Positions 41,546 to 50,578 of a DNA stretch of 54,954 nucleotides are shown piece after piece. Below the pieces are notes generated by a model, which ran no database searches, had not been told where the DNA came from, and saw nothing but the letters and a program-made list of their open reading frames with translations. The DNA lies in contig NZ_JARWNX010000017.1 in assembly GCF_029868385.1 (NCBI RefSeq), positions 1 through 54,954 of the forward strand, given 5' to 3'. Both the position numbers and the translations under genes were made by a program. How positions within the stretch are numbered: position 1 is the stretch's first letter; each line of letters begins with the position of its first letter. Source of the DNA: Nocardia cyriacigeorgica. Lineage in GTDB: Bacteria; Actinomycetota; Actinomycetes; Mycobacteriales; Mycobacteriaceae.

Positions 41546-43024
41546 CTACGTAACCGTAGGTTCCATGTGGCGGGCGCGCTCGCCCGCTCCGTGGCCGGAT
41601 GCGCGCTCGGCGGCCTCACGACCGGCCACCCGGCCGAAGGCCAGCGCGTCGGCGATATGGAAACCGCCGTCCTTGGCCCAGCTGTAGGTGGAACTCACCT
41701 CACCGGCGGCATACAGGCCGGCGATGACCGCGGAATCGACGTCGATCACCCGCGCCCGGCCGTCACGGCGCGGGCCGCCGTTGCTCCACCCGAGCAGCGG
41801 CGCGACCTCGAGGACGTAGAACGGTGGTTGCGATACCGGAGCGAGCGTATGCGGCGCCCGCCCGAAGCTGTCATCGCGGCCGTATTCGCAGGCTTTGTTG
41901 TAGCCAGCGACGGTGCGTTCCAGTGTCGCCGGGTCCACGTCGATGTACTCGGCGAGTTCGGCGATGGTGTCCGCACGCCGGATCGTTCCGCGAGCGATCT
42001 CGGTGCTGTTGTCGGCGCTCCAGACGAAGTTCTCCATCAGCAGCTTCCAGCCGACGGGCAGCACCTGTCTGGTGGGGCTGAGCGGGCCGGCGGTGCGCAT
42101 CCGCTCATCGAAGATCAGGTGGAACGGGCGCAGTGGGAACAGTTCGAGATCGCCGTTGCGATAGATGTGGCCGTGCCGGTTCTCCGCGGTCTCGTCGACG
42201 AATCGCCGGCCGTCCGGGCCGACGAACAGGTAGTGGTCGGCCGCCCACAGGGCAAGGAACGCGCCCGGCCCGTCGTCGACGCGGACACCGGTAATGGTCA
42301 TCATGTTGTCCATATGCCACAGGTCGGCGCCGATGCGCTGCGCCATCCGGTGTCCGTCGCCGGTGGAATGCGGTGATCCCCAGATCGGTGCGTCGGTCAG
42401 CCGCAGATAGTCGCGCACCATCCGCGGATTCGCGGCGAATCCGCCGGTCGCCAGGACCACCCCGCCACGTGCGCCGATCCGTTGCCCGGCGGCGGTTTCC
42501 ACGCCGACCACGGCCCCGTCCTCGGTGATCAACTCCGCGGCCGGGGTCGAGAAGCGGATCTCGATGCCGCGGTCGGTGAGGGCGCCGAGTAGGAACTCGT
42601 AGAGCAGGAAGTTGCCCATCTGCGCGCCGACGGTGTCCATGCCCCCGTAGCAATCGCTGCCGTCGAGCGTCAGGTATTCGGCTTCGGTGTGGTACTGCGA
42701 ACTCGCACCCACCTCGGCCCCGAGATCGCGCAACCACGCCGAGTTGAGCGCTGTTTCGCGCGCCCAGGTCTGCACGACGTCATCGGCGACCGGATAGGGA
42801 CCGCACAGCGAACGCAGGAACTGCGCCGCGCGCTCGGGATCACGGTTGATGAACCATCCCGACCCGGACACCCTGGTATTGCCGCCCGCGGTCGCCGCAT
42901 CCGCCTTCTCCAACACCACGACTCGCGCCCCCGCCGCCTGCGCGCTCAACGCCGCGGCGGCCCCGGCCGCTCCCACCCCGACGACCACGACATCGCAGTC
43001 CTCGTCGAATCGTTCGGCAGCCAT
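41546..43024 (-). CDS. FAD-dependent oxidoreductase (fumarate reductase / 3-ketosteroid dehydrogenase-like)
   Basis: A 492-residue flavoprotein. The N-terminal FAD motif is VVVVGVGAAGAAAALSAQAAG, followed by VLEKADAATAGGNTRVSGSG. The mid part has GVVLATGGFAANPRMV, and the C-terminal FAD-binding block is GLYAAGEVSS with a following DGGFHIADALAFGRVAGREAA. The family (FAD_binding_2) includes succinate/fumarate, 3-ketosteroid and related dehydrogenases; which activity applies is not clear. There is no signal peptide. It lies upstream of the acyl-CoA dehydrogenase gene on the same strand, which would suit a lipid or steroid degradation role. Confidence 0.85.
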   Translation of the reverse strand: MAAERFDEDCDVVVVGVGAAGAAAALSAQAAGARVVVLEKADAATAGGNTRVSGSGWFINRDPERAAQFLRSLCGPYPVADDVVQTWARETALNSAWLRDLGAEVGASSQYHTEAEYLTLDGSDCYGGMDTVGAQMGNFLLYEFLLGALTDRGIEIRFSTPAAELITEDGAVVGVETAAGQRIGARGGVVLATGGFAANPRMVRDYLRLTDAPIWGSPHSTGDGHRMAQRIGADLWHMDNMMTITGVRVDDGPGAFLALWAADHYLFVGPDGRRFVDETAENRHGHIYRNGDLELFPLRPFHLIFDERMRTAGPLSPTRQVLPVGWKLLMENFVWSADNSTEIARGTIRRADTIAELAEYIDVDPATLERTVAGYNKACEYGRDDSFGRAPHTLAPVSQPPFYVLEVAPLLGWSNGGPRRDGRARVIDVDSAVIAGLYAAGEVSSTYSWAKDGGFHIADALAFGRVAGREAAERASGHGAGERARHMEPTVT

Positions 43025-43138
43025 TCCGGTTCCTTCCCGCAGACGGTGGTCTCAACGCGGAGCCCACGCCCATGGTGGCGGGCACACCGGCGGCGCCCCA
43101 AGCGAACGTCCCTCTCAGCGGGAGCAAGTGCGCGCGGT

Positions 43139-43480
43139 TCAGTGTTCGTCGGTGGTGTCGCGGATGTCGCCGGATTCTTCGATCAGGCCGATGAAGCGGC
43201 GCACGATCCGCCAGGGCACTCGGCCGTTGTTGCACAGGACGTCGACCCGCTCGACGTCCTCGGGGACGAACTGCCCGTCCTCGGGTGTCGCGTCCGGGAT
43301 GGAGACCGACAGGCGGGGTGTGGCGTCGTAGGAATCGGAGAGTTCGATCAGCTCCCAGGTCCATGCGTTGTCGGGCAGGCAGTAATAAGAGTTCACCTCG
43401 AAGCGCCGGGTGCCGTCCGTCCAAATTTCCACGCCCGAACAATTGCCTATCGCCACCGTTGGAAGCAATTCGACCCGCAC
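43139..43480 (-). CDS. Hypothetical protein
   Basis: A 113-residue soluble protein with no family I recognise. It reads as real protein (NSYYCLPDNAWTWELIELSD, later RVPWRIVRRFIGLIEESGD), with good codon use and aromatic residues. An open frame continues to 43519, but those codons are the proS terminator stem, so the GTG at 43480 is the better start. It has no signal peptide or membrane helix. It may be immunity-like or regulatory, but nothing supports a specific role. Confidence 0.6.
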   Translation of the reverse strand: MRVELLPTVAIGNCSGVEIWTDGTRRFEVNSYYCLPDNAWTWELIELSDSYDATPRLSVSIPDATPEDGQFVPEDVERVDVLCNNGRVPWRIVRRFIGLIEESGDIRDTTDEH

Positions 43481-43481
43481 A

Positions 43482-43520
43482 GATGTGCGCCCCGGTCCGC
43501 TACGGACCGGGGCGCACATC
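43482..43520 (-). terminator. 18-bp stem-loop after proS
   Basis: GATGTGCGCCCCGGTCCG (43482-43499) pairs perfectly with CGGACCGGGGCGCACATC (43503-43520) with a 3-base loop. It begins 8 bases past the proS stop and ends 1 base before the start of the hypothetical gene. It is the longest perfect hairpin seen in the window; no T tract follows. Confidence 0.75.
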
Positions 43521-43528
43521 GCATCGGA

Positions 43529-45286
43529 TCAGGCGCGGATCTTGGCGATCACCGCGTCGACGGCGGATTCGGCGGGCAGGTCCTCGGCTTCCCCGGTGAA
43601 CCGGTTGCGCAGTTCGACCTTGCCGTCGGCCCAGCCGCGGCCGATGACCAGCACCCACGGCATGCCGAGGAGTTCGGCGTCCTTGAACTTGACACCGGGC
43701 GATGCGGTGCGGTCGTCGAAGAGGACGTCGAGGCCATGGGCGTCCAGACCGGCCACGACGTGCTCGGCGCCGTCGCGGGCGGCGGCGTCCTTGTTCGCGA
43801 TGACGACGTGGATGTCGAACGGTGCGGCGGCATCGGGCCAGCGCAGGCCCTTCTCGTCGTGCTGCTGTTCGGCGATCACGGCGACCATGCGGGAGACGCC
43901 CACCCCGTAGGAACCCATGACCAGGCGCACCGGCTTACCGTTCTCGCCGAGCACATCGACCTCGAAGGCGTCGGTGTATTTGTAGCCGAGCTGGAAGATG
44001 TGGCCGATCTCGATGCCGCGCGCCGACACCAGGGTGCCGCGGCCGTCGGGCGAGGGGTCGCCGTCGCGGACCTCGGCGGCCTCGATGGTGCCGTCGGGGG
44101 TGAAGTCACGTCCGGCGACCAGGCCGACCACATGCTTGCCCGCCTCGTCGGCGCCGGTGATCCACGCGGTGCCGCTCACCACGCGCGGGTCGACCAGATA
44201 GCGGACACCGTTCGCTTGCAGGGCCTTCGGCCCGATGTAGCCCTTGACCAGGAAGGGGTTGGCGGCGAAGTCGGCATCGGTGAGCAGTTCGACCTCGGCG
44301 GGCTCGACCGAGGCGCCGAGGCGCTTGTCGTCGACCTCGCGGTCACCCGGGATGCCGATGCCGAGGATCTCGGTCTTGCCGTCCGGGTGGCGCAGCTTGA
44401 CCATGACGTTCTTCAGCGTGTCGGCCGCGGTGACCGGACGCCCGTAGCGCTCGGCGAGACCGGCGCCGTTGGCCCAGTCGACCAGAGTGGCGATGGTCGG
44501 GGTGTCGGGGGTGTCGTGGACGACGGCCTCCGGCTGTCCCTCGATGGGCAGCGGTTCGGGGGCGGGGGTGACCACGGCCTCCACATTGGCGGCGTACCCG
44601 GATTCGGGGCAGCGCACGTAGGTGTCCTCACCGACGGGGCTCTCGGCGAGGAACTCCTCGGACGCGCTGCCGCCCATGGCGCCGGAGGTGGCGGCGACGA
44701 TGACGTACTTGACGCCGAGCCGGGCGAAGATCCGCTGGTAGGCCTCGCGGTGGGCGTTGTAGCTGGCTTTCAGGCCGTCTTCGTCGAGGTCGAAGGAATA
44801 GGAGTCCTTCATGACGAACTCGCGCCCGCGCAGGATGCCCGCCCGCGGCCGTTCCTCGTCGCGGTATTTGTCCTGGATCTGGTACAGCGTGACCGGCAGG
44901 TCCTTGTAGGAGTTGTATTCACCCTTGACGGTGAGCGCGAACAGCTCCTCATGGGTGGGGCCGAGCAGGTAATCGGCGCCCTTGCGGTCCTTCAGGCGGA
45001 ACAGCGCGTCGCCGTATTCGGTCCACCGGTTGGTGGTCTCATAGGCCTCGCGCGGCAGCAGCGCGGGCAGTGAGATCTCCTGGGCGCCGATGGCGTCCAT
45101 CTCTTCGCGCACCACCTGCTCGACCTTGCGCAGCACCCGCAGGCCCAGCGGCAGCCACGAGTAGACGCCGGGGGCGACGCGGCGCACGTATCCGGCGCGC
45201 ACCAGTAGCTTGTGGCTCGGCACCTCGGCGTCGGCGGGATCGTCTCGCAGGGTGCGCAGGAACAGGCGGGAGAGGCGGGTGATCAC
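43529..45286 (-). CDS. proS: Prolyl-tRNA synthetase (bacterial type)
   Basis: A 585-residue class II synthetase that charges tRNA-Pro. Motif 1 is around [21 protein letters not shown]. Motif 2 includes [20 protein letters not shown], and motif 3 is [11 protein letters not shown]. The editing (INS) domain that clears mis-charged Ala-tRNA lies at about 220-380 ([12 protein letters not shown], then [10 protein letters not shown]). The GTG at 45286 gives the family start [23 protein letters not shown] ends 8 bases upstream with no ribosome site, so the mRNA is probably leaderless. A 324-base gap separates it from the divergent ehu operon. Confidence 0.96.
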   Translation of the reverse strand: MITRLSRLFLRTLRDDPADAEVPSHKLLVRAGYVRRVAPGVYSWLPLGLRVLRKVEQVVREEMDAIGAQEISLPALLPREAYETTNRWTEYGDALFRLKDRKGADYLLGPTHEELFALTVKGEYNSYKDLPVTLYQIQDKYRDEERPRAGILRGREFVMKDSYSFDLDEDGLKASYNAHREAYQRIFARLGVKYVIVAATSGAMGGSASEEFLAESPVGEDTYVRCPESGYAANVEAVVTPAPEPLPIEGQPEAVVHDTPDTPTIATLVDWANGAGLAERYGRPVTAADTLKNVMVKLRHPDGKTEILGIGIPGDREVDDKRLGASVEPAEVELLTDADFAANPFLVKGYIGPKALQANGVRYLVDPRVVSGTAWITGADEAGKHVVGLVAGRDFTPDGTIEAAEVRDGDPSPDGRGTLVSARGIEIGHIFQLGYKYTDAFEVDVLGENGKPVRLVMGSYGVGVSRMVAVIAEQQHDEKGLRWPDAAAPFDIHVVIANKDAAARDGAEHVVAGLDAHGLDVLFDDRTASPGVKFKDAELLGMPWVLVIGRGWADGKVELRNRFTGEAEDLPAESAVDAVIAKIRA

Positions 45287-45294
45287 GGATGCAC

Positions 45295-45300
45295 AGGGTA
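45295..45300 (-). promoter_or_regulatory. -10 box of leaderless proS promoter
   Basis: TACCCT on the minus strand ends 8 bases before the GTG start of proS. Confidence 0.5.
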
Positions 45301-45421
45301 GTCGCTGGTCCGGGGCCGATGACACCGGATAAGGGATTCGCACCGGGACGGCATCCGTCGGCGGGCCACCGAACGATCTCGACAGAACAACAGGAAAATG
45401 AATTACCCACTATGCACAAAC

Positions 45422-45449
45422 CTGAAGCATTGGATCACAAGAATATAAC
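45422..45449 (+). promoter_or_regulatory. Candidate promoter of the ehu operon
   Basis: CTGAAG (45422-45427) and TATAAC (45444-45449) have 16 bases between them, in the AT-rich centre of the 324-base gap between proS and ehuB. No gene is seen in the gap. The long distance to ehuB (about 155 bases) leaves room for regulatory sites, but none stood out. Confidence 0.4.
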
Positions 45450-45610
45450 TTCGCCTGATTCCTGAATGTGGACTGAATATTGTTGGAGAGTCGAATTACC
45501 GGCGCGAACAATCCCATAACGGGCCGCTGACCTGCGGGGTGTCGATGAATCGGGCCACCGGATCGCCTCCGCGACACCATGGCCAGCCACCCCTGTCGAA
45601 AGGTGAGGCA

Positions 45611-46498
45611 GTGGTCGACACACACGGGAGATCGGTGCGCTACGCCGCGGCGCTCGCCGGAGCGGCGATGTTCGCGGCGACGCTGGTCGGATGCACCAGG
45701 ACCGACACCTCCACCGAGGGCAACCTCCTGCAATCGTTGCAGGACAGCGGCACCGTCACCGTCGGCTTCGCCGGGGAGGCGCCGTACTCCTTCGAACAGG
45801 ACGGCCAACTGACCGGCGCGACCGTCGCCCTGCACCGGGAGATCTTCGAGAACCTGGGTATCGACACCGTCGACGGTGTGCAGACCGAGTTCGGCGCCCT
45901 CATTCCCGGCCTCCAGGCCCAGCGTTTCGATGCCGTCAGCGCCGGAATGTCGATCCTGCCCAAACGCTGCGAACAGGCCGCGTTCAGTGAACCCGAATTC
46001 ATGTACACCACCGCCTTGATGGTGAAATCCGGTAATCCGATGAACCTGTCGGATATGCAGTCGATCAAGGACAGCGGCGCCCGTATGACGGCGATGACCG
46101 GCGCCATCGAATCCGATTACGCGGCTTCGCTCGGGATCGACGCCACCCTGGTCGGCACCCCGCAGGACGGACTGGACGCGGTCACCTCCGGCCGCGCCGA
46201 TGTGTTCGCGCTGACCGCGATCTCACTGAACTGGCTGAAGAACCACTCCCCCGGCGCCGATGTGGAGGTGACGCCGTCGTTCGTGGCGGTCATCGATGGC
46301 AAACCCCAGATCGGCGCGGGCGGCACCGTCTTCCGCACCACCGACCAGGACCTGCTCGCCGCCTATAACGCCGAGTTGAAGAAGATCACCTCGGACAAGG
46401 AGAAGTACCTGGCGCTCGTGGGCCCGTTCGGATTCACCGAACGCGAGCTGCCCGACCCGAATATGACCACCGCACAACTGTGTCGGGGCGAGGTCTGA
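45611..46498 (+). CDS. ehuB: Substrate-binding lipoprotein of an amino acid / ectoine ABC transporter
   Basis: A 295-residue lipoprotein with lipobox LVGC (C28) and the type-3 solute-binding fold: GTVTVGFAGEAPYSFEQDGQ, then LIPGLQAQRFDAVSAGMSI and EQAAFSEPEFMYT. It catches the ligand outside the membrane and hands it to the permeases. The overall text and the four-gene order B-C-D-A are those of ectoine/hydroxyectoine uptake systems; a polar amino acid is the alternative. The GTG at 45611 has an AAAGGTGAG site and gives a proper signal peptide; a start at 45539 would add a non-signal extension. Confidence 0.75.
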   Translation: MVDTHGRSVRYAAALAGAAMFAATLVGCTRTDTSTEGNLLQSLQDSGTVTVGFAGEAPYSFEQDGQLTGATVALHREIFENLGIDTVDGVQTEFGALIPGLQAQRFDAVSAGMSILPKRCEQAAFSEPEFMYTTALMVKSGNPMNLSDMQSIKDSGARMTAMTGAIESDYAASLGIDATLVGTPQDGLDAVTSGRADVFALTAISLNWLKNHSPGADVEVTPSFVAVIDGKPQIGAGGTVFRTTDQDLLAAYNAELKKITSDKEKYLALVGPFGFTERELPDPNMTTAQLCRGEV

Positions 46499-46587
46499 TC
46501 GAGCGGTGCCGGGATGAGCGGTCAGCGCCCGGACACGGTGGCGCACACGCCCACGGAGGGCGCCCGCTCGTGCCGAGGGGAGGCGAT

Positions 46588-47310
46588 ATGAGCAACTGGG
46601 ATTCGTTGCGCGAGGCCCTCCCCGGCATCTGGGACGGCATCGTCGTCACCTTGCAGCTCACACTCGGCGGTGCGCTGCTGGCATTTCTGATCGCGCTGGT
46701 GCTCGGGACCGTGGTGCGGGTGCGCAATCTCGCGGTGCGCGGCACCTCGCGGGTTCTGATCGAATTCTTCCGCGGCACTTCCCTGCTGGTGCAGATCTTC
46801 TGGCTGTTCTATGTGCTGCCGCTGTTCGGTTATCAGCTCGAGCCGGTGTTCTGCGGGATCCTTGCGCTCGGCCTCAATTACGGCGCCTACGGGGCGGAGG
46901 TGGTGCGCGGCGCGCTGAACGCGGTGCCGCGCACCCAGTGGGAGGCGGCGGTCGCAGTGAACTTCGGCCCGTGGCAGCGCCTGCATCGAGTGCTGTTCCC
47001 GCAGGCCTGGGCGCTGATGGTGCCGCCGCTGACCAATCTGCTGATCCATCTGCTCAAGGGCACGGCGGTGGCCTCCTACATCACCTTGCAGGACCTGACA
47101 TTCGAGATCAACAAGCTGCGGCAGTCGACCGGTGACACCCTGTTCGCCTTCGGTGTCGGCCTGGTGATCTACTTCGTCCTCGCCTATGTCCTGACGGTGG
47201 TGATGAATCTGGTCGAGACCCGCGCCAAGAGCAGGCTCGGCCGCGGCCCGACCCTGAAGGAAATGCTGCGGCTCGCACCGGACGAACCGGTCGAGGCGGT
47301 GGCGCGATGA
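46588..47310 (+). CDS. ehuC: ABC transporter permease, ehuC-like
   Basis: A 240-residue inner-membrane permease of the His/Glu/Gln/Arg type with five hydrophobic helices. The ATPase-contact EAA loop is EAAVAVNFGPWQRLHRVLFP. Another family block is EFFRGTSLLVQIFWLFYVLP. The ATG at 46588 has a strong GGGGAGG site 4 bases upstream; the open frame before it has no family likeness. It overlaps ehuD by 4 bases (ATGA). It forms a heterodimeric channel with EhuD for the ligand bound by EhuB. Confidence 0.8.
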   Translation: MSNWDSLREALPGIWDGIVVTLQLTLGGALLAFLIALVLGTVVRVRNLAVRGTSRVLIEFFRGTSLLVQIFWLFYVLPLFGYQLEPVFCGILALGLNYGAYGAEVVRGALNAVPRTQWEAAVAVNFGPWQRLHRVLFPQAWALMVPPLTNLLIHLLKGTAVASYITLQDLTFEINKLRQSTGDTLFAFGVGLVIYFVLAYVLTVVMNLVETRAKSRLGRGPTLKEMLRLAPDEPVEAVAR

Positions 47311-47954
47311 CCGTCGAATGGAGTTGGGAGCGCGCCAGGGAATCGCTGCCCGTGCTGTGGGACGGGTTCGAGATCACGCTGCTGGCCACGGTCCTCGGTT
47401 TCGCGATCGCGGCGGTGCTCGGACTGGCCATCGCGGTGGTGCGCCGCTCGTTCCCGCGCTGGGTGGCGGCGCCGGTGCACGCGGTGGCCGAATTCGTCCG
47501 GCTGACGCCGCTGGTGGTGCAGTTGCTGTTCGCCTACAACCTGCTACCGCAGTTCTCGGCGCTACAGATCGGCATCACCGTCCTCGGTATCCATTATTCG
47601 AGCTATCTGGCCGAGGTCTATCGGGCCGGGATCGAGGCCGTGCCGACGGGACAGTGGGAGGCCGCGCGGGCACTGTCGCTACCGCAGTACCGCACCTGGC
47701 TGGCGGTGGTCCTGCCACAAGCCGTCCGCGCCAGTCTGCCCGCGCTCGGCACCAACGCGGTGTCGATGTTCAAGGACACCCCGTTCCTGTTCGCCATCTC
47801 GGTGGTCGAACTCGTCACCGCCGCCCAGCAGTTCGGGGCGCGCAACTTCCAATATCTGGAACCGCTGACCCTGGCGGGCGTCTTCTTCCTCCTCGCGAGC
47901 TATCCGACGTCTGTGCTGATCAGAAGACTGGAGAAGCGCCTTGCCTACTACTGA
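47307..47954 (+). CDS. ehuD: ABC transporter permease, ehuD-like
   Basis: A 215-residue partner permease. Its EAA loop is EAARALSLPQYRTWLAVVLP, and the conserved FVRLTPLVVQLLFAYNLLP block matches the EhuC one. It starts inside the ehuC stop codon and overlaps ehuA by 14 bases, so the whole operon is translationally coupled. Confidence 0.82.
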   Translation: MTVEWSWERARESLPVLWDGFEITLLATVLGFAIAAVLGLAIAVVRRSFPRWVAAPVHAVAEFVRLTPLVVQLLFAYNLLPQFSALQIGITVLGIHYSSYLAEVYRAGIEAVPTGQWEAARALSLPQYRTWLAVVLPQAVRASLPALGTNAVSMFKDTPFLFAISVVELVTAAQQFGARNFQYLEPLTLAGVFFLLASYPTSVLIRRLEKRLAYY

Positions 47955-48738
47955 CGACGCGGTCCGCCTGGACAAGGACCCGATGATCCGCTTCGACAAG
48001 GTCGTCAAACGGTTCGGCAAGCTCGTGGTGCTCGACGATCTCGATTTCACGGTGGGGCGCGGCGAGAAGGTCACACTCATCGGCCCATCGGGTTCGGGTA
48101 AGACCACGATCCTGCGGCTGCTGATGACGCTCGAGCGGGTCAGCGGCGGGGTGATCTGGGTCGACGGCGAACCGTTGACCCATCAGCGGCGCGGCACGAA
48201 GCTGGTGCCCGCCAAGGAGAAACATCTGCGGGCGGTGCGCAAGAAGATCGGCATGGTGTTCCAGCAGTTCAACCTGTTCCCGAACATGAACGTGCTGGAC
48301 AACATCACCGAGGCGCCCGTGCACGTGCTCGGGCAGTCCGAGGACGAGGCGCGTGAGCGGGCGATCGGTCTGCTGGAGATGATCGGGTTGGCCGATAAGG
48401 CGCATGCGCATCCGTCCCGGCTCTCCGGCGGTCAGCAGCAGCGCGTCGCGATCGCCCGGTGTCTGGCCATGGACCCGAAGGTCATGCTGCTCGACGAGGT
48501 GACCTCCGCGCTGGATCCGGAACTGGTCGGCGATGTGCTCGATGTGCTGCGCGATATCGCCGAGACCACCGATATCACCATGCTGATAGTCACCCATGAG
48601 ATGCGTTTCGCCCGCGACGTCTCGGATCGCGTGATGATGTTCGACGGCGGTCGGGTCGTGGAGCAGGGGCCGCCGCGGCAACTGTTCGAGGACCCGCACA
48701 GCGAGCGGACCAAGGCGTTCCTGCGGGCGGTGCGCTGA
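47941..48738 (+). CDS. ehuA: ABC transporter ATPase, ehuA-like
   Basis: A 265-residue ATPase with Walker A GPSGSGKT (48-55), Q-loop FQQFNLFPNM, signature LSGGQQQR, Walker B VMLLDEVTSALD and switch histidine in IVTHEM. It powers the EhuBCD uptake system. The start is a TTG at 47941 with GGAGA 6 bases upstream inside the end of ehuD; an ATG at 47983 is the alternative and would remove 14 residues outside the conserved domain. Confidence 0.85.
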   Translation: MPTTDDAVRLDKDPMIRFDKVVKRFGKLVVLDDLDFTVGRGEKVTLIGPSGSGKTTILRLLMTLERVSGGVIWVDGEPLTHQRRGTKLVPAKEKHLRAVRKKIGMVFQQFNLFPNMNVLDNITEAPVHVLGQSEDEARERAIGLLEMIGLADKAHAHPSRLSGGQQQRVAIARCLAMDPKVMLLDEVTSALDPELVGDVLDVLRDIAETTDITMLIVTHEMRFARDVSDRVMMFDGGRVVEQGPPRQLFEDPHSERTKAFLRAVR

Positions 48739-48828
48739 GGTACGGCAACCGAGCAGACCGCGGTCTCCGGCACGACACATCGACGCTCCGGTCCCGGGGT
48801 GGTCGCCGCGCACGGGCGGCGGGCCGAT

Positions 48829-48834
48829 TACCGT
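48829..48834 (+). promoter_or_regulatory. -10 box of leaderless yaaA promoter
   Basis: TACCGT ends 8 bases before the GTG start of the yaaA-type gene; no ribosome site is present. Confidence 0.45.
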
Positions 48835-48842
48835 AGTCGCTC

Positions 48843-49589
48843 GTGCTGGTGCTGCTGCCTCCTTCCGAAACCAAATCCGACGGCGGGACCGGGGCGCCGC
48901 TCGATCTCGGTGAGCTGGCCATGCCACAGCTGACCGGGGTGCGCGACACCCTGCTCGATGAAGTGGTTCGGTTGGCCGGTGACGTGGACGCCTCCCGTGC
49001 GGCGCTCGGACTCGGCAAGGGCGCGGACACCGAGATCGCCCGCAACGCCACCGTGCGCACCTCCCCCACCCGGCCCGCGCTCGAGCGCTACACCGGTGTC
49101 CTCTACGACGCGCTCGACGCCCGATCCTTCACCAAGGTCCAGCGCGCCAAGGCCTACGCCCGGCTCGGCATCGGGTCGGCGCTGTTCGGTGCGGTGCGGG
49201 CGGGCGATCCGATCCCGGCCTATCGACTCTCCGGCGGTTCCAAGCTGCCCGGCCTGCCCACACTGTCGGCGCTGTGGCGCGATCAGCTGCCCGCGGCGTT
49301 GCGCGCCGAGGCGGGCGATGAGTTGGTGATCGACCTGCGTTCGGGCACCTACCAGCAGCTCGGCCGCGTCCCCGGCGCCGTCACCGCCACGGTGCTCACC
49401 GAACACCCGGACGGTTCGCGCACCGTCGTCTCCCATTTCAACAAGCACCACAAGGGCCTGCTCGCCCGCGCGCTGGTCCTCACCCGCGCCGAACCCACCG
49501 ATGTCCGCGCCGTCGCGCGGATCGCGACCAAAGCGGGCCTGCACACCGAAATCGCCTCCCCCACCGAACTTCTCCTGATCACCCGGTGA
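48843..49589 (+). CDS. yaaA: YaaA family peroxide stress protein
   Basis: A 248-residue cytoplasmic protein of the YaaA/DUF328 family: LVLLPPSETKSDGG at the N-terminus, RYTGVLYDALDA, and the C-terminal VVSHFNKHHKGLLAR. In E. coli YaaA lowers free iron during hydrogen peroxide stress and is induced by OxyR. The GTG start at 48843 follows TACCGT by 8 bases, so the mRNA is probably leaderless. It lies 105 bases after ehuA and converges on the alpha/beta hydrolase. Confidence 0.88.
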   Translation: MLVLLPPSETKSDGGTGAPLDLGELAMPQLTGVRDTLLDEVVRLAGDVDASRAALGLGKGADTEIARNATVRTSPTRPALERYTGVLYDALDARSFTKVQRAKAYARLGIGSALFGAVRAGDPIPAYRLSGGSKLPGLPTLSALWRDQLPAALRAEAGDELVIDLRSGTYQQLGRVPGAVTATVLTEHPDGSRTVVSHFNKHHKGLLARALVLTRAEPTDVRAVARIATKAGLHTEIASPTELLLITR

Positions 49590-49594
49590 TGCTC

Positions 49595-49623
49595 CGGCGG
49601 CCCCGTCGCGCACGGGGCCGCCG
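49595..49623. terminator. Bidirectional stem-loop between yaaA and the alpha/beta hydrolase gene
   Basis: CGGCGGCCCCGT (49595-49606) pairs with ACGGGGCCGCCG (49612-49623), 12 bp with a 5-base loop, filling most of the 42-base gap between the two convergent genes. Confidence 0.72.
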
Positions 49624-49631
49624 ACAACACC

Positions 49632-50435
49632 TCAGAGGAACTGGCCGAGGACCTCGTTGAATTTCTCGGCCTCATCGGCGAACGGCACATGCCCGCTGTT
49701 GTCGAAACGCACCGTCTTCGCCTCGGGCAGCCGTGCGGCCAGCCAGTCGTCGATCGGGCCGGGGAAGATCTGGCTGCGCGCACCGTAGATCAGCAGGGCC
49801 GGCACCTCGACCCGCGGCAGGATCGACCGGAAATCGGCGAAGGCCAGGTCGTACCAGATGGCCCGTGCGATCGAGGTCGGCGTTTTGGTGGTCTCGGCAT
49901 AGGCGGCGTCGACCACCTCGGCCGGTGGCGTATCGGCGAAGCAGGCGGCGATGAACGGTTTGATCACCGAGGGCCTGGCATGCTCGAGTGCCTGGACGAA
50001 CACCGACAGATCGGCCTGGGAGTAGCCGCCCATCAACGGGAAGTCCCAGTCCTCGCCGTCGAGGAAGCGCGGGGACTGATCCACGAAAGCCACCGAACGC
50101 AGTCCGGCACAACCGAATTGACTGACGTAGGACAGGATCACCGCGGTCCCCATCGACCACCCGACCAGACAGACCTCGTCGAGGCCGAGGTGATCGAGCA
50201 GGCTGCGCACATCGCGCGCGTACTGATCGAGCGTATGTCCGGCATCAGTCTTGCCCGAAGAACCGTGTCCACGGAAGTCCGGCGCGATGACCCGGTTCCC
50301 TGCGGCGAGCGCCGCAACATTTGCCTGCCAGAAGGTGCTGTTCATCGTCCATCCGTGCAGCAGCACCACCGCTCGGCCCGTGCCCTGGTCCTCGTAGAAC
50401 ATCGGAACACCGTCGGGCAGTTCGAAATAGGGCAT
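49632..50435 (-). CDS. Alpha/beta hydrolase
   Basis: A 267-residue soluble hydrolase. The oxyanion-hole text is LLHGWTMNS, the nucleophile elbow is GWSMG (S94), an acid candidate is in LIYGARSQIF and the histidine is in NSGHVPFAD. The text resembles haloperoxidase/arylesterase-type or lactonase-type enzymes. The ATG has a GGAGG site 4 bases upstream. It is divergent from a GAF-domain regulator, with a 27-base palindrome 17 bases upstream of its start; the two are probably a regulator-target pair. The natural ester or lactone substrate is unknown. Confidence 0.87.
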   Translation of the reverse strand: MPYFELPDGVPMFYEDQGTGRAVVLLHGWTMNSTFWQANVAALAAGNRVIAPDFRGHGSSGKTDAGHTLDQYARDVRSLLDHLGLDEVCLVGWSMGTAVILSYVSQFGCAGLRSVAFVDQSPRFLDGEDWDFPLMGGYSQADLSVFVQALEHARPSVIKPFIAACFADTPPAEVVDAAYAETTKTPTSIARAIWYDLAFADFRSILPRVEVPALLIYGARSQIFPGPIDDWLAARLPEAKTVRFDNSGHVPFADEAEKFNEVLGQFL

Positions 50436-50451
50436 ACGACCTCCAGTTCAA

Positions 50452-50478
50452 GGTGGACATTCTCCGGAACTGTCCACC
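50452..50478. promoter_or_regulatory. Candidate operator, 8-bp inverted repeat
   Basis: GGTGGACA (50452-50459) and TGTCCACC (50471-50478) are perfect inverted repeats around an 11-base centre. The site lies in the divergent gap, close to the hydrolase start and about 100 bases before the regulator start. Confidence 0.6.
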
Positions 50479-50578
50479 GGTAGAGCGGGCACGGGCAATG
50501 GCGTCGGGCGGGGTTGCACAGGTGCTGCATCCTTCGTGTTGCACGATGCGACCCGGCCTCGTAGGTTCGGTTGCCGCG

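Noticed and set aside
42689..45073. Long plus-strand open frame opposite the FAD oxidoreductase and proS
   Set aside because: It runs through two genes and the 18-bp terminator hairpin; antisense artefact of high GC.
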